Positions 1-5,991 of a DNA stretch of 6,898 bases are shown here, piece by piece. The notes beneath the pieces were generated by a model. That model saw only the letters and a program-made list of their open reading frames with translations, searched no databases and had not been told where the DNA came from. The stretch is from JAKVKY01 sp964293585. GTDB lineage: Bacteria; Bacillota; Negativicutes; Acidaminococcales; Acidaminococcaceae. The stretch is from contig CAXYYS010000088.1 in NCBI GenBank assembly GCA_964293585.1, forward strand, positions 1-6,898, read 5' to 3'. Positions within the stretch are counted from its first letter, which is position 1. The number at the start of each line of letters is the position of its first letter. The position numbers and the translations under genes were made by a program.

Positions 1-132
1 CTGACCGACGGGGCGGAACAGCAGCTGGGAGGTCTGGCCGAGGGCCTGGGCCTGGGCGACATCCTCACCCGGGACGGTGATCACCAGGGTGTTGCCATCG
101 GCAACCACACTGGCACCAGTGACGCCCATGCC
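1..132 (-). CDS. secD: Internal fragment of SecD, actinobacterial type (probably foreign to this contig)
   Basis: Read on the minus strand in the frame whose codons end at base 1, this stretch is open and encodes GMGVTGASVVADGNTL, then VITVPGEDVAQAQALGQ, then TSQLLFRPVGQ. This matches the first periplasmic domain of SecD, the Sec translocon accessory membrane protein, where actinobacterial members carry an NGxGV(T/S)GA...ITVPGED...LGQTSQLLFRPV pattern. Similarity stops abruptly at about 130-133: the Asn-Arg-Val-Asn expected before GMGV is absent and the preceding codons read as unrelated residues. Both ends of the gene are missing. Base composition is much more GC-rich than the genes that follow. 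The family call is from recalled motifs, not a search. A Corynebacterium or related source is inference. Confidence 0.72.
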
Positions 133-133
133 A
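130..133. other. Chimeric junction between SecD fragment and ABC binding-protein gene
   Basis: Minus-strand SecD similarity ends with the Gly codon at 130-132. Plus-strand similarity to a substrate-binding protein begins at or just after the same place (KAKADGLTEA from 133). The two genes are on opposite strands, both lack their ends here, and GC content drops across the point. The junction lies close to the left edge of the window. This is most simply explained by an assembly or library chimera. A real recombination between distantly related genomes is much less likely. Confidence 0.65.
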
Positions 134-162
134 AGGCCAAAGCTGACGGCCTTACCGAAGCT

Positions 163-165
163 TAG
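163..165 (+). other. In-frame TAG interrupting the binding-protein reading frame
   Basis: The frame running from about 133 to 864 reads ADGLTEA, stop, ASKNDKMIPAEYRDKD. Both sides fit one continuous binding-protein sequence. A TAT or TAC (Tyr) codon would restore it, so a single base change is enough to explain the stop. It lies about 30 bases from the chimeric junction, which makes a sequence error at a low-coverage edge the leading explanation. Confidence 0.6.
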
Positions 166-183
166 GCCAGCAAGAACGACAAG

Positions 184-864
184 ATGATTCCTGCGGAATA
201 CCGGGACAAGGATAACTACTGGCACGGCCTCTACCTGGAGACCCTGGGCATCGGTTACAATCCGGACCGTTTCAAGAAAGAATTCGAACCCAAGGGCATC
301 AAGGCTCCCGCAAGCCTGGAAGATTTGCTGAATCCTGCCTTTAAGGGCGAGATCATTACCCCGGATCCTCGTAAATCCGGTACCGGTTTTACTTTCCTTT
401 CCAGCGTCGTGCAAGCTAAAGGCGAGCAGGCTGCCTGGGATTATTTAAAGAAATTCAAAGCTAACGTGGCTCAGTTCACTCCGTCCGGCTTTACTCCCGC
501 TCAGAAATGCGGCGCCGGCGAATATCTGATCACTGTGAACTTTATTTCTGACCAGAGCCTGGTCAACAGGACTCACAAGATTGTCAGCACCACGTATAAG
601 GATGCAGGCTGGAGCGTAGTGCCTGTTTCTAAACTCAAAAACAAAGCTAACGATGAAGTTGCCAAAGCCTTTATTGATTTCTGCCTGACCAAGGAAGCCG
701 GCGAGATCATTAGCAAGACTACCAACGCCATCGCCTGCAACCCCGAAGTTACTGCTCCCGCAGGTATGAAACCGTTGAAGGATCAACCTTTGTTCAAAGC
801 GTATGACTTCATTAAAGCCGGCGCCATTAAGACTCAGTTGACCGACAAGTTCTTCAGCCTGTAA
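184..864 (+). CDS. ABC transporter substrate-binding protein (Fe3+/AfuA/PhnS-like), 5'-truncated; remnant extends back to about 133
   Basis: This is the C-terminal two-thirds of a periplasmic extracellular solute-binding protein. It captures ligand and delivers it to the permease and ATPase encoded downstream. Family hallmarks are IPAEYRDKDNYWHGLYLETLGIGYN near the start, SLEDLLNPAFKGEIITPDPRKSGTG (residues about 44-69), then the hinge and C-terminal lobe with GAGEYLITVNF. Complete relatives are about 330-350 residues; here about 100 N-terminal residues and the signal peptide are missing. Codons 133-162 (KAKADGLTEA) continue the same protein but are separated by a TAG at 163-165, where Tyr is plausible. 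ATG 184 has no ribosome binding site, so it is only the first Met after the stop, not a credible start. The Tyr-Tyr pair that binds iron in classical FbpA is not visible: the equivalent stretch reads TVNFISDQSL. Hexose phosphate or aminoethylphosphonate are therefore alternatives to iron. Confidence 0.85.
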   Translation: MIPAEYRDKDNYWHGLYLETLGIGYNPDRFKKEFEPKGIKAPASLEDLLNPAFKGEIITPDPRKSGTGFTFLSSVVQAKGEQAAWDYLKKFKANVAQFTPSGFTPAQKCGAGEYLITVNFISDQSLVNRTHKIVSTTYKDAGWSVVPVSKLKNKANDEVAKAFIDFCLTKEAGEIISKTTNAIACNPEVTAPAGMKPLKDQPLFKAYDFIKAGAIKTQLTDKFFSL

Positions 865-916
865 GCACAGCTGCTTAATCATAAGCTGTCTGGGTTTAGG
901 GCATTAGTATCAACTT

Positions 917-956
917 CCTTATCCCCGGCCGGTCTGGTACGGGGATAAGGTTTTTT
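917..956 (+). terminator. Intrinsic terminator/attenuator between binding protein and permease
   Basis: A perfect 10-bp stem (CCTTATCCCC at 917-926 with GGGGATAAGG at 941-950) encloses a 14-base loop and is followed directly by six T residues (951-956). It lies between two genes of one transporter. In such operons a partial terminator after the binding-protein gene keeps the soluble component in excess over the membrane parts and can protect the upstream mRNA 3' end. Partial read-through is inference: no clear promoter is visible between here and the permease start at 1042. Confidence 0.88.
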
Positions 957-1028
957 AAAATAATAGTGGCGCACGTCCGTGCTGCGAGGCTGGTGGAGCT
1001 AGCGGCAAGACGGGTTGCACTTACGACG

Positions 1029-1034
1029 AAGGAG
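1029..1034 (+). promoter_or_regulatory. Ribosome binding site deciding the permease start
   Basis: AAGGAG lies 7 bases before ATG 1042. This supports that start over the upstream TTG at 1015, which would add the unlikely N-terminus MHLRRRSSS. Confidence 0.85.
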
Positions 1035-1041
1035 TTCATCC

Positions 1042-2703
1042 ATGAGCGAAATTGATACCGGCCATGAACAGACCGGCTGGCGTTCGGAACTAAAATTGCT
1101 CCTTAGGGAACCGCCGCTGCTGATCAGCATCCTGGTGGTCTTTGCTATCTTTGGTTTCTTTATTATTTATCCGTTCTTTAAACTGCTGCTGGTACCTACG
1201 GCGGCCGACTGGGTAAAAGCCCTGACGGGTAAAGAATTTATCCAGGCCTTTACCAACACGCTGCTGTCGTCCCTGGCGGCTACCACTGCGGCCATCATTA
1301 TCGGTTTTATTTTTGCCTATGCCATCAACTATACGGACATGCCCTGGAAACGTTTTTTCCAGATTGTGGCCCTGCTGCCAACCATGGCGCCGTCCGTGGT
1401 GTCCGGCCTGGCTTTTATCATGCTTTTTGGCAGGCGCGGTTTTATTACCTGGAACCTGCTGCATCTGAAGGTGGACCTGTACGGACCTTTTGGTTTGTGG
1501 GTGGTGCAGACCATCGCCTTTTTCCCTTTGGCTTATATCACCATTTCCGGTGTTTTAAAATGTATCAGTCCCAACCTGGAGCTGGCGGCGCAAAATTTGG
1601 GCGCCAAAGGCTGGTATCTGTTTAAGACCGTGACCCTGCGTCTGGCGACCCCGGGTCTGGCCAGCGCCTTTTTGCTGGTGGCCATCAACAGCCTGGCGGA
1701 TTTTGGTAACCCCATGCTGGTAGGCGGCAACTATCATGTGCTGGCTACGGAAGCTTATACCCAGGTGGTGGGCGCGTGGGATCTGCCCATGGGCGCCACG
1801 CTGTCTGTGTTCCTGGTAGTGCCTACGGTGCTGGTGTTCTTTGTGCAGCGCTACTACCTGGAAAAGAATTCGTATGTGACGGTGACCGGTAAACCGGTGG
1901 CCGGTCTGGTCCGGGTTACCTGCGGACCGGTGGCTACCTGGTGTTTCTTCTCCTTTTGTCTGGCATTGTGCTCTGCCATCATCCTTATCATGGGCGTGGT
2001 GCTGCTCTTTGCCTTTACAGAATCCTTTGGTACGGATTATTCCTTTACCATGAGCCACTTTGTGGAAGGCGTGCTCCAGGGCGGCGTCATGAAAAACTCC
2101 TGGATTGCGGCTATGGCCACGGCGGCGATTACCACCTTGTTCGGTATCGCCCTGGCTTTCCTTACCATCCGTAAACGTTTTCCGGGACGGACTCTCATGG
2201 ATTTTCTGGCCATGCTGCCGGTATCCCTGCCCGGTACTTTTATCGGCCTGGCCCTCATCATGGCCTTTAACAACGATCCCTTCTCCCTGACGGGAACTTT
2301 GTGGATCATCATCATCGGCATGACCTTGCGGCAGCTTCCGGTAGGTTACCGCCAGGCGGTATCCGGCCTCAAGCAGATTGATAAATCCCTGGAGCAGGCA
2401 TCTACCAATCTGGGCGCTACCAGCTTTGGCACCTTCAGGCATATCGTGCTGCCCATGCTCAAAAATGCTTTGTCGGTCAGCTTCGTGTATTCGTTCATGA
2501 AAGCCATGAACACCCTGAGTACGGTTATCTTCCTGGTTTCTCCGGAATGGAACCTGGCTTCGGTGAATATCATGAGCTTGTCGGACCACGGTTTTTTGGC
2601 AACGGCCAGCGCCACTGCGGTGGGCATGGTGCTCACCATCTTTATCACCTTTGGCGTGGTCAAGCTGATCATGCGGGACCAGATTAACATTTTTGATTTG
2701 TAA
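1042..2703 (+). CDS. ABC transporter permease, fused two-domain FbpB/AfuB/PhnU-V type
   Basis: This is an inner-membrane permease of 553 residues that forms the translocation path of the importer. It contains two consecutive binding-protein-dependent transport domains, so one polypeptide replaces a permease pair. About twelve hydrophobic segments are visible, starting near residues 26-50, 73-95, 105-125, 150-172, 205-225, 250-270, 305-330, 360-380, 395-415, 423-440, 480-500 and 520-545. Each half carries an EAA loop that docks on the ATPase: LELAAQNLGAKGW (from residue 179) and LEQASTNLGATSF (from residue 450). The ADFGNPMLVGGN stretch is typical of the iron and phosphonate permeases. The start is ATG 1042, preceded by AAGGAG (1029-1034) at 7-base spacing. 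An in-frame TTG at 1015 has no such site. The ATPase gene follows 18 bases after the stop. Confidence 0.93.
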   Translation: MSEIDTGHEQTGWRSELKLLLREPPLLISILVVFAIFGFFIIYPFFKLLLVPTAADWVKALTGKEFIQAFTNTLLSSLAATTAAIIIGFIFAYAINYTDMPWKRFFQIVALLPTMAPSVVSGLAFIMLFGRRGFITWNLLHLKVDLYGPFGLWVVQTIAFFPLAYITISGVLKCISPNLELAAQNLGAKGWYLFKTVTLRLATPGLASAFLLVAINSLADFGNPMLVGGNYHVLATEAYTQVVGAWDLPMGATLSVFLVVPTVLVFFVQRYYLEKNSYVTVTGKPVAGLVRVTCGPVATWCFFSFCLALCSAIILIMGVVLLFAFTESFGTDYSFTMSHFVEGVLQGGVMKNSWIAAMATAAITTLFGIALAFLTIRKRFPGRTLMDFLAMLPVSLPGTFIGLALIMAFNNDPFSLTGTLWIIIIGMTLRQLPVGYRQAVSGLKQIDKSLEQASTNLGATSFGTFRHIVLPMLKNALSVSFVYSFMKAMNTLSTVIFLVSPEWNLASVNIMSLSDHGFLATASATAVGMVLTIFITFGVVKLIMRDQINIFDL

Positions 2704-2707
2704 GATT

Positions 2708-2713
2708 AAGGAG
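2708..2713 (+). promoter_or_regulatory. Ribosome binding site deciding a GTG start for the ATPase
   Basis: AAGGAG is followed by three in-frame GTG codons at 2713, 2716 and 2722. Only 2722 has normal spacing (8 bases), giving the N-terminus MQEFVLQLQDINKYFG, which aligns well with family starts. Confidence 0.8.
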
Positions 2714-2721
2714 TGGTGAGC

Positions 2722-3789
2722 GTGCAAGAATTTGTATTGCAATTACAGGATATCAATAAATATTTTGGCAAGAACCATGTTATCCACGATGTGGAACTGA
2801 ATATTCCCAAAGGTTCTTTCGTGACCTTTTTGGGACCTTCCGGCTGCGGCAAGACCACGCTGCTCCGGATGATTGCCGGCTTTTACGAGCCGGATGGGGG
2901 CCAGATCCTTTTGAACGGCCGGCGCATTGACAAGATGCCGCCCTATCAGCGTAACACTGCCATGGTGTTCCAGGAGTATGCGCTGTTCCCCCATATGAAC
3001 GTGTACGATAACGTGGCCTACGGCTTGAAAGTTAAAAAACTGCCGGCGGCAGAAGTGCAGGCCAAGGTGGAAAAAGCTCTGGGCCTGATGCAGCTGGTGG
3101 GTATGGAAAAACGTTTTCCCAACCAGCTGAGCGGCGGTCAGCAGCAGCGTGTAGCCGTAGCCAGGGCCCTGGTTATGGATCCGGAAGCTTTGCTCCTGGA
3201 CGAACCTTTGTCCAACCTGGATGCCAAACTGCGGGAGACGGTGCGGGTAGAGCTGCGCCAGATTCAGCAGCAGATGGGGCTGACAACTATTTATGTAACC
3301 CACGACCAGAGCGAAGCGTTGTCTATGAGCGACCTCATCGTGGTGATGCGCAACGGTATCATCCATCAGACCGGCACGGCTCAGGAAATTTATTTTGAGC
3401 CCAAGACGCCTTTTGTGGCGGATTTTATCGGCACTACTAATTTGCTCAAGGTCCAAGGTTTAGGCGACCGCAAGGTGCAGTACGGGGAGGCAGTTATCGG
3501 CACCCATATCGACGTGGACGCAGGCAAGGGATATTCTGTCAGCGTGCGGCCGGAATGTTTGCATCTGGCTAAGCAGAATGTGCCAGGCCAGGTAAACGTG
3601 CAGGGCACCATCACGGAAAAAATGTTCCTGGGCGAAAAGGTCCGTTACTTTGTCAAGGATAAACTGGGCAAAGGCTGGATCGTGGATATTTTTGACCCCG
3701 GTAAAGTTTTGCTGGACGGGGAAGTCTTTATCTATTTCCCACAGGAAAAAGCCTGGGTCATCGAAGGCACGGATGTAGACGCGGATTAA
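2722..3789 (+). CDS. ABC transporter ATP-binding protein, FbpC/PotA-like with C-terminal TOBE domain
   Basis: This is the cytoplasmic ATPase that powers the importer (355 residues). Motifs in order: Walker A GPSGCGKTT (residues 38-46), Q-loop FQEYALFPH (Gln84), ABC signature LSGGQQQR (from residue 136), Walker B LLLDEP with Asp160 and catalytic Glu161, D-loop SNLD, and switch His194 in YVTHDQSEA. The region after about residue 240 (ADFIGTTNLL, VSVRPECLHL, GTITEKMFLGEKVRYFV) has the character of the TOBE-type regulatory domain of the MalK/PotA/FbpC class. The chosen start is GTG 2722, with AAGGAG at 2708-2713 and 8-base spacing. GTGs at 2713 and 2716 overlap or abut that site. The gene is co-directional with the permease and separated from it by 18 bases. 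The ATPase family is certain. The substrate is not. Confidence 0.94.
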   Translation: MQEFVLQLQDINKYFGKNHVIHDVELNIPKGSFVTFLGPSGCGKTTLLRMIAGFYEPDGGQILLNGRRIDKMPPYQRNTAMVFQEYALFPHMNVYDNVAYGLKVKKLPAAEVQAKVEKALGLMQLVGMEKRFPNQLSGGQQQRVAVARALVMDPEALLLDEPLSNLDAKLRETVRVELRQIQQQMGLTTIYVTHDQSEALSMSDLIVVMRNGIIHQTGTAQEIYFEPKTPFVADFIGTTNLLKVQGLGDRKVQYGEAVIGTHIDVDAGKGYSVSVRPECLHLAKQNVPGQVNVQGTITEKMFLGEKVRYFVKDKLGKGWIVDIFDPGKVLLDGEVFIYFPQEKAWVIEGTDVDAD

Positions 3790-3795
3790 AGATGC

Positions 3796-3813
3796 GGCAA
3801 CGCAGAAGTTGCC
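3796..3813 (+). promoter_or_regulatory. Intercistronic hairpin 1
   Basis: GGCAAC (3796-3801) pairs perfectly with GTTGCC (3808-3813) around a 6-base loop. It begins 7 bases after the ATPase stop. There is no U-run, so it is not a standard terminator. A role in mRNA stability or processing is inference. Confidence 0.55.
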
Positions 3814-3817
3814 AAGA

Positions 3818-3837
3818 CCGGCCGGTGTACGGGCCGG
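3818..3837 (+). promoter_or_regulatory. Intercistronic hairpin 2, just before the secreted-protein RBS
   Basis: CCGGCC (3818-3823) pairs with GGCCGG (3832-3837) around an 8-base loop. It is followed by AATTT and then the AAAGGAGG ribosome binding site at 3844-3851. The tail is too short for a strong terminator. It could act as a weak attenuator or block exonucleases. Together with the preceding hairpin it fills most of the 70-base gap. Confidence 0.55.
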
Positions 3838-3859
3838 AATTTAAAAGGAGGAATAGACC

Positions 3860-4480
3860 ATGAAAAAATGGACGCTTGTGTTGACTTTGGTCCTCATGCT
3901 TTTAGCCAGCGTGGCCAGTGCGGAAAAGGTTAAGTTTAAGGATGCTCAGTTTAACTACAAAAATTATACTGTGGCTCAGCTTAGCGGCATCACTTTTCTT
4001 AATGTGGACAACAAGGATTTTGTTACTGACCAGGGCGGTGAGACCAAGGTTACGCTGCTGCTACGCCAGGCGTTAAGCAAACACAATATTATGCTCAACG
4101 AGCCAGCTCAGATTAAGCAGACGGCGGATGAAAGTTCTCTCAAATCTGTGCCTATCATCACCGTGAAGGTTTTCTGCCTGGGTTACGACAAGATTTTCCA
4201 CGGCCCCTGGGATGAGACCGTGACCAGGACCCGTTCCGTGGAGGTTTATCGCAACGGTCATTCTACCTGGATTTATTTCCCCTACACCGAAGTGGTACAC
4301 CACCCGGCCGGCTATTATTATAATGCTGAAGCGGATTTGCAGTTTGACGTGACGGATTCCCGTACCGGCAAGACTATTTACACCGTGCGTGATTCCCGTG
4401 GCCGCGGCGGCGAAAATGATACTAGCGGCATGCTGAAACGTATCTGCAACGACTTTGTGGATGATATTACCCAAAACTAA
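3860..4480 (+). CDS. Secreted/periplasmic protein of unknown function
   Basis: A 206-residue protein with a clear Sec signal peptide: MKKW, a hydrophobic core LVLTLVLMLLASVA, and a likely signal peptidase I site after ASA at residue 21. No lipobox Cys is present. The mature part, about 185 residues, has two Cys (106 and 196) that could form a disulfide, a His-His-Pro then Tyr-Tyr-Tyr patch (147-154), and alternating polar and hydrophobic strands (ADLQFDVTDSRTGKTIYTVRD). It ends in an amphipathic helix (MLKRICNDFVDDITQ) that recalls the C-terminus of small DUF4136-like envelope proteins. That resemblance is weak and I do not assign a family. The start is ATG 3860 with AAAGGAGG (3844-3851) at 8-base spacing. 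It follows the ATPase by 70 bases on the same strand with no strong terminator between, so co-transcription with the importer is plausible. Confidence 0.85.
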   Translation: MKKWTLVLTLVLMLLASVASAEKVKFKDAQFNYKNYTVAQLSGITFLNVDNKDFVTDQGGETKVTLLLRQALSKHNIMLNEPAQIKQTADESSLKSVPIITVKVFCLGYDKIFHGPWDETVTRTRSVEVYRNGHSTWIYFPYTEVVHHPAGYYYNAEADLQFDVTDSRTGKTIYTVRDSRGRGGENDTSGMLKRICNDFVDDITQN

Positions 4481-4499
4481 AAAACAATCTACAATTTTT

Positions 4500-4536
4500 A
4501 AATCCCATCGCGGTTTTTAAGCTGCGGTGGGATTTT
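4500..4536 (+). terminator. Intrinsic terminator after the secreted-protein gene
   Basis: A 12-bp stem with one G-U wobble (AAATCCCATCGC at 4500-4511 with GCGGTGGGATTT at 4524-4535) and a 12-base loop is followed by a T-rich tail. It lies 19 bases after the stop at 4480 and ends the importer/secreted-protein transcription unit. Confidence 0.9.
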
Positions 4537-4562
4537 AATTATTATTATTATTTATGTTTCAT

Positions 4563-4602
4563 TTTTCACATTTTAGGAGTATAAGTATAATCTAAGTATA
4601 AT
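4563..4602 (+). promoter_or_regulatory. Candidate sigma-A promoter region with duplicated -10 hexamer
   Basis: Two perfect TATAAT hexamers lie at 4586-4591 and 4597-4602 as part of an 11-base tandem repeat, TAAGTATAATC then TAAGTATAATT (4582-4603). A TTTTCA -35-like hexamer at 4563-4568 is 17 bases before the first. No good -35 fits the second. This would start the autotransporter transcript about 135 bases upstream of its ATG, leaving a long 5' leader. The surroundings are AT-rich, so chance TATAAT matches are possible. Confidence 0.5.
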
Positions 4603-4690
4603 TTCTACGAAAATATATAAAAAAAGATAAATTAATATAAGTCTGATAGATATTCATCTTTGGATGACCCTTTTCCCCAGTACACCCTGT

Positions 4691-4704
4691 CCGACGAATG
4701 TCGG
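4691..4704 (+). promoter_or_regulatory. Small hairpin in autotransporter leader
   Basis: CCGAC and GTCGG form a perfect 5-bp stem with a GAAT loop, 18 bases before the AGAGAGGAAG ribosome binding region of the autotransporter. No known riboswitch class is recognised in this leader. Confidence 0.35.
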
Positions 4705-4735
4705 CAAAACAGCAGTCAGAGAGGAAGTCCTTGTC

Positions 4736-5977
4736 ATGATTACATCGAAAGCCAAAGCAAGACTGGAAAAACATTTAGCCATAGCCATGGCATTTCCGTT
4801 CTTTGACATTGCGGACACAGGCGCGGTGTTAAAAGGCACAACGATAGTAGCCAAGGCGCCTGCGGGCGTTAAATTTACCACGGATAGTTCCGAGTACGGA
4901 CCTATCAGCTTTACGCCGACCCTTAGCCAGGATGCCAGCGGCAACTGGATTTTGACCGGTTATACGGAAAAGGCATCGGAAGATACTCTGACCGCGGTAG
5001 ACACTCACGAGATCATGAACCAGGCCTGGTTTGCTACGGTGAACAGCCTCAGCAAACGTTTGGGAGATCTGCGTCAGCATCAATTGTACGCGTCCCAGGA
5101 ATTTGGCACGCGGGCTACCAAACAAGCGCCGCTGAATACTAAGGACGATGGCACCACTATTTCCCTGGCCACCACGCCGCTTTCACCTTCGGCGGATGAT
5201 GGCGTGTGGGCTAGATATCAGCGGGCCACGACCCAGGCTAACCGGGGCCGCATGGCAGAACTGAATGCCAACCTGTTACAGGTTGGTTACGATAAAGCCT
5301 TCAATGTGAAGAACGGTGTTTCTTACGTCGGTATCGCCGTGGACCATCTGAACGGCGCCGGCGAGTACGAGCGCGGCAGCAGCAAGGTTAGCGGCAACAG
5401 CGTAGCTTTGTACAACACCTGGTTGGGCAACAAGGGTCACTATTACGATGTAATTTTGCGGCAGGGAAACTTCAACAATGATTACCACCTGACGGATTTG
5501 TCCAAGGTAGAAAGCACCGGCGATTACAATATCCAGGCTACCACCTTGTCCGGCGAGTACGGTTTCCGGAAAGAACTGAAAGGCGGCAGATGGTATGAAC
5601 CTCAGGCCGAGTTGATTCTGGGACATCTGAGCAGCGCGGATTATGTAACCAAGTATCGCTGGAAGAACTGGGACGTGCATGTGGACGCTACTAACCACTT
5701 CATCACACGCTTAGGTATTGCGACGGGCACGAAGATCAGTAACGGCAGCATTTACGGCCGTACCAGTTACTATCACGATTTTGGCGGCGCAGACAGCAGC
5801 ATTACTTACGGCGCTTACGCCGGCGACCGGGCAGCTTTGCGTGACTGGGTAGAACTCACCGCGGGCGGAGAGTTCCAGTTAGACCGCAACCTGCAAGTCT
5901 ACGGTGAACTGACCAAGTATTTAGGCGATCTGACCAACAACCTGAACGTCAACGTCGGTTTGCGCTGGAGTTTCTAA
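4736..5977 (+). CDS. Autotransporter outer-membrane beta-barrel protein lacking a passenger domain
   Basis: This 413-residue protein ends in a classical autotransporter barrel (from about residue 154, DDGVWARYQRA, to the C-terminal WSF). Alternating strands such as GVSYVGIAVDHLNG, SVALYNTWLGNKGHYYDVILRQG and WYEPQAELILGHLS are visible, and the terminal Phe fits the BAM recognition signal. Residues about 28-153 resemble the linker before the barrel (GAVLKGTTIVAKAPAGVKF, SGNWILTGYTEK, AWFATVNSLSKRLGDLR). The N-terminus, MITSKAKARLEKH then LAIAMAFPFF, looks like a weak or shortened signal peptide. No beta-helical passenger is present, whereas typical relatives have several hundred passenger residues. 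The start is ATG 4736, with AGGA at 4722-4725 and 10-base spacing. An in-frame ATG at 4664 would add a non-signal-like leader with no good RBS. It may be a passenger-deletion remnant or a small barrel with another job. Confidence 0.88.
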   Translation: MITSKAKARLEKHLAIAMAFPFFDIADTGAVLKGTTIVAKAPAGVKFTTDSSEYGPISFTPTLSQDASGNWILTGYTEKASEDTLTAVDTHEIMNQAWFATVNSLSKRLGDLRQHQLYASQEFGTRATKQAPLNTKDDGTTISLATTPLSPSADDGVWARYQRATTQANRGRMAELNANLLQVGYDKAFNVKNGVSYVGIAVDHLNGAGEYERGSSKVSGNSVALYNTWLGNKGHYYDVILRQGNFNNDYHLTDLSKVESTGDYNIQATTLSGEYGFRKELKGGRWYEPQAELILGHLSSADYVTKYRWKNWDVHVDATNHFITRLGIATGTKISNGSIYGRTSYYHDFGGADSSITYGAYAGDRAALRDWVELTAGGEFQLDRNLQVYGELTKYLGDLTNNLNVNVGLRWSF

Positions 5978-5991
5978 ATTAGTTTAAAATA

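Noticed and set aside
1..162. Open plus-strand frame reading LTDGAEQQLGGLAEGLG... up to the TAG
   Set aside because: It is the antisense shadow of the SecD fragment. Only its last ten codons (133-162) resemble the binding protein.
158..163. HindIII site AAGCTT near the chimeric junction, suggesting a cloning scar
   Set aside because: The site falls within natural Glu-Ala-Tyr coding context of the binding protein and about 25 bases from the junction, so it does not mark the join.
1015..1041. TTG start for the permease giving MHLRRRSSS
   Set aside because: It has no ribosome binding site, while ATG 1042 has AAGGAG at ideal spacing.
1555..2742. 395-codon open frame on the minus strand
   Set aside because: It lies opposite the permease, is composed of His/Gln/Arg-rich low-order sequence, and has no RBS or domain. 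It is a shadow of the real gene.
2743..3456. 237-codon minus-strand open frame
   Set aside because: It is antisense to the ATPase, whose motifs are all intact. No independent evidence of coding is seen.
4620..4735. Riboswitch in the autotransporter leader
   Set aside because: Only one small hairpin is visible, and no conserved core of any class I know could be matched.
5270..5284. Palindrome AACCTG-TTA-CAGGTT inside the autotransporter gene
   Set aside because: It is short, lies within an undisturbed coding frame and has no matching copies seen. It is probably chance.
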